A DNA stretch of 41,193 bases from assembly GCA_037176905.1 (NCBI GenBank), contig JBBBWG010031020.1, positions 1 to 41,193 of the forward strand. Reading direction: 5' to 3'. The notes beneath the pieces were generated by a model. That model was not told the DNA's origin, did not search any database, and saw nothing but the letters and a program-made list of their open reading frames with translations. This DNA comes from Azolla pinnata (Eukaryota > Streptophyta > Polypodiopsida > Salviniales > Salviniaceae). The translations under genes and the position numbers were made by a program. This document shows positions 11,633 to 24,917 of the stretch, one piece after another (position 1 is the stretch's first letter; each line of letters begins with the position of its first letter).

Positions 11633-12972
11633 TTATTAAAAAGAAAATCCTAGAAACTTTTGGGGGCAAGTTACTATTTTTTCTTTCTCCCAGGTTGCCT
11701 CTATCATGGCTGTGCATGACTGGGATTCACAGAGTTAGTCACACAAAGGTTGTGAGTGATCCAGTCATGCAAGTGAGGGGAAAAGCACCCTAACTGATGT
11801 GAAAATGTGTTATCTTAGGACAAGTTAGAGTTAGAAAATCTGGTAATCCAGGTCTGCCTGCAAGGAAAGATTGAGACTATCATGTATTACTTCCTGCGGT
11901 CCCACTGTTCATTTCTTCTGGTTCAATTCTTCTCATATTGTAGCTCAAGATTAAAAGCGTGTGTACATGATTCAATCACTTACTGAGGTGTTCTTGTGTG
12001 GCGTGCATACTTTCAGTCGTATTTTTTATGTTGAAAATTATATGAATGATATTATGAACCAGGATTTCGACATTGGTTTTGTGAGATCTTGTAGTCAGTG
12101 ATTACCACAATCATGTTTTATACGCTGTTTGTCAACTCTTTCTACATTATTTCTTTTCTACAAGCTTGTCATTTCAGTTTCTAAGCTTGTTGATAGGTGA
12201 CAATCGCTGATGCATGAGAAATTCTGAAATTGTTTTGTTTAGTGAGGCACTACAGTCCATGTAGTGAACAAGTGCTAAAAGCACAAGGAAGTTGCAACTT
12301 TCGAATTGTGCATGTATTCCATCTACAATTCAAAGCTAAACTGACAGTTTATTAGGCAGATTTTTCTTGCCAAGTTAAATACACTGGACATTTTGTGCAG
12401 AAAATTGATCATGACCTACAACAATCAGCCCATGCCGAGATGGCTTCCACCTTAAGTGAGCCTTTGTGCACTTCATAGATTAAGAACAATTGGGTTACGA
12501 TAACATGAATACACCATCAAGAAAGATTAACATGTGGCATTGCTTTGCCTAACACATTAATTATTCCATGCTGCAATTCAAATCAAGATAAAAAAACCAT
12601 GACAACATGCGAAGGAAAAAGATATGAATAAACATATTTACCAACATTGCCTCGGTATGGAAGATTAGAAATGCATGTGACGATCAAAGAGGGTTGGTGA
12701 AGCATCAAGCTTTTGTCACCCAAAAACATGAGCCAAAGCATTGCACTCCATGAAGAACAGCCATGTTTTGATGCAACACGGATGTCAAATTTGCAAGCAT
12801 AGTACGACCTATCAAATGCTTTGATGGAAACAAAGGAATGACAAGAGAAGAGGAACGGTGAAGAAGCAAGTGTTCAATGAGTTGGGAATGGAATAGAAGA
12901 TGGGATGGTGATGATGCATGCATACGCGTTAGATGTTGCTTGTCCTGTTGCAAAGAACTGATCAGTGACTAA

Positions 12973-13027
12973 ATTAGGGTTAGAACACACGAAGCATGAG
13001 TAGATTAGGGTTAGAACACACGAAGCA
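12973..13027. repeat. 31-bp direct duplication carrying telo-box motifs, upstream of TAF2
   Basis: The sequence ATTAGGGTTAGAACACACGA followed by AGCAT occurs at 12973 and again at 13004. Each copy holds TTAGGGTTAG, the telomere-like plant telo-box in reverse orientation. The pair lies about 370-420 bases before the TAF2 start codon. The copies are essentially identical, so the duplication is young or kept. Confidence 0.8.
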
Positions 13028-13209
13028 TCGACCTTTGAAGTTGCATTTTGCCCAACAGAAAACAGAGAAAAAGAGAATCCCAATGTATTCGGAAGCCCAA
13101 GCAAAAAAGAAAAGGGGTTTTGAAAGCGCCAAATCTGTGTATCGTTTGACAGGGTGGGAAGAACAAGCTCCTTGAATTCTTGCTCTCCTGCCAGACCTTC
13201 TCTAATAGC

Positions 13210-13245
13210 AGCAGCAGAAGAAGAAGAAGAAGAAAGAAGAAGACG
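13210..13245. repeat. (GCA)n-(GAA)n tract upstream of TAF2
   Basis: A short CAG/GCA run leads into GAA repeats with one interruption. It lies about 150-185 bases before the TAF2 ATG, probably in the 5' UTR. Confidence 0.75.
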
Positions 13246-13395
13246 GGGAAGTCGGGGAAGAAGAAGGAAGGAATATAGTGATGATGGAAAAGAAGAGTCC
13301 ATGGAGCAAAGAGAGTGGGGATGCGTGAATGAGTTGGAGGATTCCCACTATCCTGCTGATTTCCTGCCTTTCTGTAGCTTGTTAATCACCCATCT

Positions 13396-16300
13396 ATGGT
13401 GAAGATTCGCAAGCAGAGGCCAGGAGAGCCCATCAGGGACCGGGCATTCATCGTGCCTGAGCGCAATCCTCATCCCTGCGCTGTAGTACGGCATGTGAAG
13501 CTTTCCCTTCAGATTGATGTCCGAAATCACCGTCTGCACGGGTCAGTCAGTCATACACTCTACGCCCAACGCTTACCTTTTGGGAAGATTCCTGCTTTCC
13601 TTCTGGTTTTGAATTGATTTGGTAGATTTTGTCCCTTGCCCCTTGTGCTAAGATTTTACAGAAATATCAGGTCATTCTGAGGCTGATGGAAAAACACAAG
13701 GACTAAACCCTAAACACAACCTCAAACCCACAAGGAATCCTCATTATTACTCTAGAATCTCTATGCAAATGTACTCTGCCCACAACGTTTAATATTTCTC
13801 TAGTTCCTACGAGATTATGTTCAAACAAAGAGTGAATGTGGCATGCTAATTCCATGCAGTTTTGGTAATTTTTCCGATTGAACAGTCATCAGTGTCTTTA
13901 TCTTTTCAAATTCTATTGACAATTTACACTGGCATGCAGTTATGCAGAACTAAAAGTTGTTGCACCAACCAAAGGAGTTATTGGTCTTCATGCCCAAGGC
14001 CTAACCATTGTGAGAGTCTTGTATGATGGCACCCCAACTACTTATGAAGTTCTGCAGGGTTTTGAATCAAACAAGTTTGAAGCAACCAGCTGTACTCGTG
14101 CAGCACAAAAGCTGCCAGCTTCTTCTGTGGAAGCTGCAGAAGAATCTTATGCAGAGTATTTGGGAGCTTTGGAGAGAGAGTCGCACCCAGAATTGCTTGT
14201 CTTTGCTCCAGAGGTTTCCATTGCATCCGGTGAGAATCATGATATTGCACAAACTCTAATAGAAACTGGAATAAATGAAGACACTGTCACACTTGCTGAA
14301 AAGACTGGACCAGAATATGTAGTGGAAACCAAGAAGGAGGAAGTAACATCTCACACAGAAGAGGTAATATATGTATTTATCTGTGGTGGTTTTCAGTTCT
14401 TGTACTCGCCTATTTGGTGCTCAGTTTGGTTGCTGTTAGAAGGTCAATGTTGTTCATGTGGAGTATTGGTTGGAGAAGCCAGCTGCTGGAGTTCATTTTT
14501 TTGGCAATATGCTTCATACAAGCGGTCAGCTGCGAAGAGCACGGTGTTGGTTTCCTTGTGTTGACCTGGATTTTCAAAGATGCAGGTGAAGCTCAAACAT
14601 TGTGTAATCTGAATAAGCCAAGAGAGGCAGTGCTGATTTACAAGTTACTCTTTCATTCATACAGCTATGAAATGGAATTCACAGTGGATTCTCAGTGTTT
14701 TGCAGTTAGTTCTGGAAAGCTGCAATTCCAGGTAGTTTTTTGATTTTGATCTATATTGTTGTTCATTATTTTATCATCATAGAGATTTCAGGGGGGCAAT
14801 GCATGAGTTACTCTGATAAATGATTGTTGGTATCTAGATCTTTTTTATTTTTTATCCACCTCTTTGATTGGTTGCTGCTTGATCTGAAATTTGAAAGGGT
14901 TTAATTTGCCATTTCAGTATGCAAGATATGAAGATATAGTTGGTGAGATTTGGTGAAATACATTTATTTCAGGGTGACTAAGGCTTTTTTTTGTAATTAG
15001 GTGTATCATGACATGAAAAGTTGTGGAGGTTCGCGCTTTACATGTTATATTTATATGTTGCACTGAACTTGTAAACACACATATTGATACATGTTGGAGC
15101 CCATGCATTGTTTTGCCAGCCGAGCCCTTGATTCTATATATGATGTGAGACTAGATCTTGGGGCATGTGCACATTTCCCAAAGAGGTGCGAGAGCTTAAG
15201 TATAACACTTTTGTACAGTCCTCCAACCTCAGTAAACCTCTGCGTTTGCTTTCCACCATTTTCACCCCAATTCGATCAGTCACATAGGCACCCTAAATTG
15301 TGTTATTTGTTATTAAAGCTCTTGAACATAAAGTGTCACTAAACATCTCTACATATGATACATGAAATTATAAATTTAGGCCATATATTTATATGATGTT
15401 TAGGTTCAAGTTGATACAAAAACATTATAATGAGGAATTGAAGAATCTGATTAATTGTTCACTCTGATTTAAACTCAGGTTATCAACAAGGAGGATGAGA
15501 ATCTTAGGACATTTGTCTACAAGCTTGATACACCAGTTGCAGCAAAATTTATTTCACTAGTTGTTGCTCCATTGGAGTTGCATCCTGACCGCCAAAATGC
15601 ATCTATTTCACATTTCTGTTTCCACAACAAAGCTTATCATCTACAATGTACTGTCAACTTCTTTAATTTAGTGTTCAGGTATTGAAGTTCCTTTGTTCCT
15701 GATTGTGCTTGCAATCTCAGCGTGGATGACTAACTGTCAATTATATTCTCTGTATCAAGTATTATTTGTTACATTTGATGATACTACTGCTAATGATTGC
15801 AGCTTTTACGAAGATTATTTAGGTGCTTCTTTTCCATTTGGATCCTATAGTCATGTATTTTTGGATTCGGAATTTCTAACAACCTCATTGACAGTCGGAG
15901 CAGCAATGACTATCGTTAGCTCTCATCTTTTGGTTGATGATCGAATCATTGATCAGGTATGCTAAGTGATCATTTTTCTTAATTCGTTTTTCATGATAGG
16001 CTATTCATACAAACTGGTTGGATTCAAAATGATCCATGTGTCGTTTGCTTCTTTGGCACTCTAGACTATGAATACAAGGATCAAGCTCGTACATGCTTTA
16101 GCCCAACAATGGTTTGGAGTCTACATCTCCCCAGAGTCACCTGATGATGGTAATATCTAAGTATTGTATTTTGGGAGATTGATAGAAGCATGCGTGTATT
16201 GCATACATGTGGCCTTCTGATGTAGCGAGTAGATTTTCATTGATATGATAAACGCTTGAGTCTGTCTATATATTACTTCATTCTTATTTTTTGTATGCAT

Positions 16301-19300
16301 TCTTTCTCTCTGTTGTGTTGTATGCTCACCAATCTAAAACTACTGAAAACTGGACCAATTTTTGGGCCAGTGGGTGTCCACATCCTTCCACTGTTAGGAG
16401 CCCTCTGACTTTCTTCTCATATTATGTCTTAGTGAGTCTAAGACCTTAAGGAAGTATTTCTGCCGTTTGAGAGACTTCTTTGATGCTGCTAATTGAGTTA
16501 AACTAGTGAACTTTTTGCCATGCTGCTGAAGTTCACTAGGTGGCTTCATATTTCAACGTGCATCCTTCTTATGCCTATAGCTGTTTGCTGAAAAAAGTGC
16601 ATCTTTGTCTTTTGTGATATGTGTGTGGGCTCTTGTCCGGCATCTGCAAATAAGAAGTGTCCTTGATGGGAAGCGTCTTGTGAATTTGTTTTACAGTGTT
16701 TTACAATGCCATATTCTGTGCTTGATAGTAAAAGTGAAGATTGATTCCATGAAAACAAGTACCAAACTCATTACATGGAAATATGATAAGATACTGTTTT
16801 CTCGGAAAGTATATTATAATGTTAAATTGACTTTAGGTAAAAAGATGAAGGTGAAAGAGAGAGAGACGAGTTCTTTGTGCAGGATGGCTTTTGGAAGGGT
16901 TGTGTTTTTTTCTTACCGATATGTTCATAAAACGACATTTTGGAAACAATGAAAGCTATTTTCGCCGCTTCAAGGTTTCACTATACCTGAAAATTTCAAG
17001 TATATGTTTATTTCATTCTATCATATCAGGCAAGATTCATCTGTTTATCATCACCTCAACATTTTCACTCATGAAATGATACAATCTGGGAAGGGCTGGG
17101 CTTATAGCAAACTGTTGAACCAAAATTTATATTGAAAGCTTAAGGGTACACAGATGTGCACACATCTTCGTTTAACAATAATCTGTCTTTAACAATCATC
17201 AAAATTTTCATGTTCAGACTTTCTCTCATGTCTTTAGCAATCATTAAAGTATTGCATGTCAGCAAATATAAAATCTAGATACATACGTGTGTCAGTCTAT
17301 AGCTCATATTAAAATTGTAATATATTCTAAGGCGTTATTAGAATCACACAATGAGAAATTCGCATACCTTATATGACACTTGGTTGGAATGAAAGTAAGG
17401 CCATTAAAATGAAGTCACAAATAAATAAACTGTTGTCGAAGTTTAATCTACCGATAATTAATCTGAAATTTGTCTGGGCAGAAAAATGCGTAAGTCTCAT
17501 CCATCTATGTGAAGAAATAGTTAGGAAACATTTTCTTGATTCAAGTTATTTGATGTCAAGGTTGTTGAAGTGGCAAGAATAAAACATTTTGATGGTGTCA
17601 CATTTCAATCATTTCAGATTTTCAATTACATTATGTCCAATAACAGTAAAGTTGATGGGTGTCAAACTTGGCCATGTGATTGAGTATTATGGGTGAATTC
17701 ATAAATGTCTAGCTTTTCGGTTCAAGCAAGATAGTGAATTTCTCGTTTTAGTAACGTGTATATTATTTTTGTCATTTGAACTATGTATGATCTGGTAGGC
17801 TAATGAGGCCATCTGCAAAGCTGATACTGAAGATGCACCGCCGCTAAGCCCTCGTATGAATTTATTTGGAACTCAGAAGATTGGTGCCCTGGGTCACATC
17901 CACTCATGGAAAGCTGTAAGTGAAAACAATGAGGATTATATGTCATTCCGTTTGCAGAAATGAATCACAGGAATCTGGTCATTGATTGTCATTGTAATTT
18001 TTCACAGATAGCTGTTATCCAAATGTTAGAAAAGCAAATGGGCCCTGAAGCATTTCGTAAAGTAAACTCCACACTATTGAATAGTTATTATATGTACTAA
18101 AATCGTATCTTTATTGTAAGTCATCTTGGTTGTGAATAGATTTTGCAGAGGGTGGTTCTTAGAGTACAAGACCCTGTGCGTAATTCTAGAACGCTCAGCA
18201 CGAAGGAGGTACAATATTTTACAAATTAGGCCGTGCAAAAGATTTCTAGACATTTTGGTGCCTGCAATAAAACAATCTGTTATTAATGTGTTTTTTGTTT
18301 CTGTCTCTGTAAATCGATGGGTCACCGGAACCTCTACTTTTAGTTCCGGCATTTTGCAAATAGACTGGGGAATTTGGAGCGACCATTCCTTAAAGAATTC
18401 TTTCCACGATGGGTGGAGTCTCCAGGGTGTCCACTTTTGAGGTCATTTCACTCATGAAATTTTGATCTTACTTTCATGTGAGGTTTATTTAATATATATT
18501 ATTTATTTGTTCACATGGAATATTTCTTTTTTTGATAATATTTTTTTATCTTTCCAGGAGTAATGAAGCTCCATAAGCATTCATTTATTTGTTCAGTTTT
18601 GCTGTAGTATTTGAGCTTCTTTTTCATAGACAAACAAAAGCTAACTGAACTGCAGGAAAATCAATTGTTTTGCTGTTTGACCAGCCTAAGGTTTGATATA
18701 GTGTACCATTTATTGGAGGGAAAGTTTCTAGTTTGTTCAGAAAAATATATCATTTCATGGGAAGATATGAAAATCTTGACGTTGACTCAGGAAAATGTTG
18801 TGGAAATGATAGATAAATGGAGGCAAAGTTCACATAGGATAAGACTAATCTGTGAGTAGAAAAGACAGAGCGATTCTAATTTGAATTTACATATGCATGC
18901 CTAGAACAAGTTGTTTGTATAGTGGAGGGATATATGGTTTCCCATTAAATATCATTACAAAAGATGCAAACTGTACAGGTTGAAGCCTCCCCTAAAAACC
19001 ATTGTGCTTGTCATTGATGATCCAAGATGTGGTTCACCCAGTTAAGTGATCCATGCAGCCTACGTGTCGATGTAATCTAAATATTCCAAAAGAGCATCAA
19101 TATAGAAATCCATTGTTGACGCCGACTCGTATATTCTACAAAACTCTCCAATGCATATTCTTACACTCTTTTATCATTTAATGTGATTGCATGAGCTTAA
19201 TTGTGGCAATATCTCAAACGTTTCTGTGGAAGTTATATAAATCAGTGGGTATTCTCTTTGTATGCATTCGTACTACTGAAGAAGTGCTCACATTGTCAAT

Positions 19301-22300
19301 ATTTTGGTCTATGATATCGACCTCAGCTCATGAAAATCATTTTACGTGCTATCCATGTGTCTCTTTCGTTTTCTCTACACATTTTCAGTTTTTGACTTAA
19401 ACTTGATCCATGCAGATTGGAAAAATAATGTGTGTCTGTTGAGCAGGATGGGTTTTGAATATAGCAAAAGGAGAAATGTCATTGAACTAGCTGTGCGAAG
19501 AGAGTGCACAGCATCTTGTGAGATGATTTCACGACCAAAAAATGACATGATCTTTGAGCAACGAAGATCATCTGATGTTGGCTGGCCTGGTATGATGAGC
19601 ATTCGTGTACATGAAACTGATGGCATGTATGATCACCCAATCTTGTCAATGGCTGGGGACACATATCAGCTACTCGAGATACAATGCCACTCCAAGCTTG
19701 CTGGCAAAAAAATCCAGCGTCCAAAGAAAGGTGCTAAGGGAGATGCAGAGGATATGGAAACCTTTCCAGCAACAGATGCTCGCTCAAAGTAGTTTTCTGC
19801 AGATTCTAAATGCTGTTTAATCTCTGAAGTTTGTTTCTCAAAATATAACTTGAAGTTGATGAAATTTTTGCATTCAAAACTGGAGGATTATGATGTGATA
19901 ATACTGTCTGCAGTACAGAGTCTCCTCTTTTATGGCTCCGTGCTGACCCACAAATGGAATACCTGGCAGAGATTCATCTCCATCAACCAGAGCAAATGTG
20001 GGTAAGGATCTATCGAGTAACTGATATCCGGAGTAAAATTTGAACGCTATGATAAAGCTGAAGTATGCTTTGTAAGCAGATAAACCAAATAGAGAAGGAT
20101 AGGGATGTGGTTGCACAATCCCAAGCTATTACTGCTCTTGCATCTATTCCTGAAATGTCATTTGGTGCAGCAAATGCCCTTTGCAATTGCTTGGTTGATT
20201 CTAAGGTAGATTTCTTCTTCTACTTTGTATATTTTTGAGTATATATTTTTTACAATAACATTCCTATTCATGCAGGTTTTCTACAGGGTTAGAATAGAAG
20301 CAGCTTGTGCACTGGCAAATGCTATTGGAGAGGTTGGTTTAATTCCTTTTTGTAAAGATGTTATTATCTTTTCTGCATATGATTTATTATTAATTGGACA
20401 TTCATGGCTGATCTTCCAATGCCTATCTGTGGATGTTTTATAAACATGTGCGCACATATCTTCACATCATAAATAGAAGTTTTAACCTAGTTCTGTTTGT
20501 TGTGGCGGATGAAACTTGTAAACTAACAAACTTGTTTGTTTAGAGCTATAAAAAGTTTATTGTTAGCTCGATATAAGGTAAAGACATATATTATTTATTA
20601 GTTTTTATCGGGTCTCAGAAACTAAGATCTAAGAAAAATGATGGAATAGCATTGAATTTATATGTTCACTATGAGATCCATTTTGAAGTTGCAAAAGGTA
20701 GATAGTGCCACCCCAGACTTCCATTCCATAAAGCAATACTCAGAGCATCATGGCATTGAATAACATTAATCTCAATTCCCATTTTCAACTATTATTAGTA
20801 TTGATGCTCAAAAACATAGTAACTATTCTAGCCTGCTCAAAGTTCAAACTGCTAGCATACTTTCCACCTATTTGTCAACGGGAAGTTTGTATCAATGTAT
20901 TTGAAGCTTTTCACCTTTGTACTGGTCCTCTGTATGTAAAAGTAAAGCCTTTTAAAGAGCATGTTTTCAACAAGTCTGGATTTAAGGCATAAGCAGGACA
21001 TCATGCTCTAAGTACTCCAGGTGTTTTAATAATTTTAGTTAGTAGCTGCATCCTCCTTTTAGATTCCTGCAATTTCCGTTTGTATGAATTTTCCTTTGGC
21101 TCTTAGCCTAAAGGGGTCAGTCATTCTTTGTTAGGTTAACGGTGGAACTCGTCTTTCTCGGATATTAGGATTCTATAAAAGTCAAAGATATGATCCTGAT
21201 GTGGGCCTGCCAAGGTACTGATTCAATTTGTATATTTTCCTAATATTTATGTACTGCAAATGACATCATGCTTTTCTGCAGGCCAAATGATTTCCATGAT
21301 TTTGCAGATTACTTTGTTCTACAGGTAAGAGTGGAAGATGACATCATAGATGTGATCAGGTGGAATCTATCACTGTAAGTCACTGTTGTATTTGGACCAG
21401 GCTATACCTGATATTGTTTCCAGTATGAGAGGACCTGATGGCAGGAGCCCACCAGAGGTGGTTGAGTTTATTCTTCAACTTCTTAAGGTAAGACTGCTTA
21501 GCTCAACCACCAGATTTTATAGCTGTATCTCTTTCAGTTTTATTATTTTTAGTAACACACAATTCCCTTGGGCCTTTGTAGCACAATGATAACTGTGGTA
21601 ATCACTATTCAGATGTTTTTTGGGTTTGTTCCATCATAAGATCCATCGGAAAACTAGAGTTTGGTGAGCAGGTATTTGTGACTATCAAGATTTTTAATTT
21701 TTTGTCACTTTTTCTTATCCCAAAATTTGAGCACAGTTAATGATAAGTGAAGTGAGAAAAACTCTTTTCATTATTATGGTTATGAATCAAATGAGACATT
21801 GCTTGAGGTGGTTGAATGGTGGTGAAGATATTACTCATCTGTGATTGTTGGACTGCTGATTATCCTGATCCAGTATATTAGAGACATTTCTAGCAAACCT
21901 CTTAAATAGCTAATATATTTTTTCTTGTTCAATTTGATCATAAGTTTTGTTGTTACTACCAGAAGCTATTTTGCTTCTTACATTTTAATTTGTTACATTC
22001 TCTTCAGAATCTCGAGGCATTGTCACGGATGCTAAAGCGCATTGATAGGTTCTTACAAACAGATAGGTGCGTTTCCTGATAAAGCAGCCTTTAATAATGA
22101 ATTTGCTTCTTATGTTTCAATTTCTCATCATTAATTTTGTTTATACATTATATATAAATTTTCAGTAATAGTACAGTATTGATGGTGCCAAAAATAAAAG
22201 CTTATTTTGGGCTGACTCTCTATGATTCTCCATCAAGAATGTCACGATTCTGATTGCATACTGTCACTTTTTCAGCTTTGCATTTAAAAGAATAATTATG

Positions 22301-24917
22301 TCAGTTATATACTACCATTGGCAAGCCTCAAAGTTGCCATCAAAATGGCCTAGGTGTAAATCGTATCTTGTTTCTTAGGTTGAGATATTAGATCTTTTAA
22401 CTAAATTAGTTCAAGAGAAATAATTCAAAGCTTTCAAAGCGAGATAAGAACCTTCAATGATAAATTCAGAGGAGTATGTGTGGAAACTGCTACAGCCTGA
22501 TCTGTTGCTCTTTTTGAGTGTCCTGGTTGAGACCCAGTTTTGTTGCCTTAGATTTACTTGTAGCATGAGGAGTACTGGGCCTAACGATAGACTTGATGGC
22601 TTTATGTTAATGAATTTGTGTGTTTTTATTGTGTCCTTCAACTATTTCTCTCTCTGTTTTTGCTGAATAAAAAAGCTATTTATAAGGTTCCTAAATGGCT
22701 TGTGAAGCCAAAGAGATTGAGGGAAAAAAAACTTGAATAAAAATAATTTAAACTAGTAAAACTGTCCAAAATGTCTGCTATGCTGCTAAGTAGCATGAGC
22801 TTCAACGGATGGAGAATCTCATTAAAAATCAATGCATGTCAAATCTTGAAGTAGCGTCTGAAATGTGAGAAGTAACTTTTAGTCTTGCATGATATAATCT
22901 CACTCTTTTTATAGAAATGATGACAGAACTTAATAAGAATTTGAACTTGATGTATGTGTATTAAACTATTGTACTGTAATTTATTGTGAGCCCTTCTGAA
23001 TATTGTGTTGTAATCAAGCGCGCTGTGTTTTGCCTTTCTTTTAAGTGCTTCAAATCTTCTATAAGCAATCAATTTGCTTTTATGCGTGTTTTGGATATTT
23101 TTGCTTGCGTTTCATGCAATTATAGGATGATGATGTGAAGGACTTGTTCAATCCTCCTGAGAGTAAGAGAAAGAGAGTGATGGCAAGAAAAATGCATGTC
23201 CTTGTTTCAGGATTATGCCAAGTTACAATTATTTATTAACAATTAGCTGCGTTCAGGCACTTACAAAAGTAGCTATGAGGTTTTCAGCTTTGGTGCCTAT
23301 GGTTGGTTCTAGAATTATTGCTTTTCTTTTCCCTTTTCCTATATTTGGTCTACCTTGCACTCTAAATTGGCAGTTGTTGTAGGAGAAATTGGAGTCAATA
23401 CTAGCTCCATTGAAGGATTCAAAGACCATGCCTTTAAAAGTAAGAGCTGTTGTATTACAATCTCTCTTGGAATTGCGTGTGCATATGGAAGGTTTGGATG
23501 CTGGAATAAACCTAGCTTTGGAACTTGCTGAGGCAGATTTAGGTTTTAAAGGTATAATATTGTGTGCATTTTCTCTGCGATTGATTGTTTCTCCTTTTCT
23601 GAGATTGAGAATGACATCTATGCAGTGCAAACCAAGCTTTTCGCATACATCTTAAACGTGGTTATCTTGATGGGAGATGCCAAACAATCCGTTGAAACTA
23701 GTACTCTCTCGCGGCTGATGCTTCTTCTACAAAGTCAAAAAGCTTTCAATAACACAACCATGCGGCATTACATATTCTGTATTTTACAGGTTCTCGGTGG
23801 ACGGTAAGGGTGCTTGTTGGAATTTCCTAGAAAAACAGAATTTGTAGGATGATCTGGATGAGCTGTGTTTTATGCTGGGCAAGAACAATGACTAAATGTA
23901 CTGAGGCTGTTAAAGAATTTATTAAACTTAGAAATATACTCTAAAAATTTCCTAAATTCTGTTTGTTTCCAGGCCAGGTACGTTATTCCGAGTGGGAAGG
24001 CCAGATGCTGTTCGCAAAGTGATTGAAACCATACCTAAACCGGTAGCTCCAATGCAACCTATTGCAATTCCAGAGGTTAAAGTCAGCACTAGTACTATAA
24101 AAGTACGTCTTCAACAGCCACCACCAGCAGCTCCAGTAGAACCTGTATGTACTGATCAGGCTTTCTAGTCAAGGCAATTTACACCTTTAGGATACTTATT
24201 TGTCTAATGCCATCTAACCTCAGTATTGATTCAGATGCTTTCACTATGTTTTTTGGTGAGGTCTATGATATATAGATGTAATTATCACATTAAGAGCTCT
24301 TACTCTAGGTGATAATGAAGAAGAAAGAAACATTGGTATTTGGTATTTCTCTTACTAAAGCTAAATTAGTTTGGCTGTGTGCTAAAAAACTTAATTTTTC
24401 TTGAAAAAAGGCCGTGCAGCTTGACAAACTTAATGATCCTGAATACCAAGAGTGGAAGCGGCTGAAGAAAGAGAAGAGGAAAGAGCAGCAGCAGGAGGAG
24501 GAGCTGAAGCAGGAGGAGAAGCAAGAGAAACGAAAAGAACAGCAGCAGCAACAACCACTTGAGACGAAACACGAACCAGAAAAGCACGAAGAAGAGACCG
24601 AGAAACCTTTGGATCTAGACACATCAAATGTGGCTGGTACTGAGTCATTACAAGCCAAACCTACAACAAGCGGCGCTGAGAAAGCAGTTGTCCGGTTAAA
24701 GATTAAGCTACCGCCTCAACCGCAAGTAGAGCCAGTGCAAGAACAGCAGCTGCCGCCAGGACCAGCAGCGTCTCGCCCAATTGAGTCAGATGTGTGTGGT
24801 GATGAAAGTGCTAGGAATGCAGAACCTGAGTCGGGATCAAAAGCTGGTGGCGTAGAAACAGTGCAACCGAGGCCTCCTATGGACAAAGTTTTCCGCTTAA
24901 AGGTCAAGCGACCATAA
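13396..24917 (+). CDS. TAF2: TAF2, TFIID subunit (TBP-associated factor 2)
   Basis: TAF2 is a large TFIID subunit that contacts core-promoter DNA around the initiator in the nucleus. I read 26 exons: 13396-13541, 13940-14363, 14443-14585, 14665-14731, 15479-15678, 15803-15956, 16065-16149, 16883-16974, 17799-17915, 18008-18061, 18140-18208, 18344-18441, 19447-19788, 19914-20001, 20080-20205, 20276-20332, 21135-21214, 21282-21324, 21401-21487, 21582-21671, 22008-22066, 23211-23301, 23383-23551, 23626-23803, 23973-24144, 24411-24917. They total 3738 bases, 1245 aa, with every phase matching. Seen: an M1-aminopeptidase-like region ([67 protein letters not shown]), then HEAT-like helical repeats (EWF-type [52 protein letters not shown]), then a Pro/Gln/Glu/Lys-rich tail. 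HALAQ stands where active M1 peptidases have HExxH, so no zinc catalysis is expected, as in TAF2 generally. Exon 3 has two possible acceptors (14440 or 14443) and exon 26 could begin slightly later (after 24419). Confidence 0.95.

Larger units (their letters stand above)
11633..13395. other. Intergenic region, TFIIS to TAF2
   Basis: About 1.76 kb. Its start is the TFIIS 3' UTR and downstream sequence, AT-rich with no gene seen. Its last 450 bp carries a 31-bp duplication with telo-box motifs and a GAA tract, and is the likely TAF2 promoter and leader. A - strand open frame at 12874-13302 is low-complexity over the GAA tract and was not accepted. Confidence 0.55.

Noticed and set aside
12874-13302. 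142-codon open frame on the - strand upstream of TAF2
   Set aside because: Its Ser/Leu-rich start is the complement of the GAA tract and the remainder has no motif; it overlaps the TAF2 promoter region.
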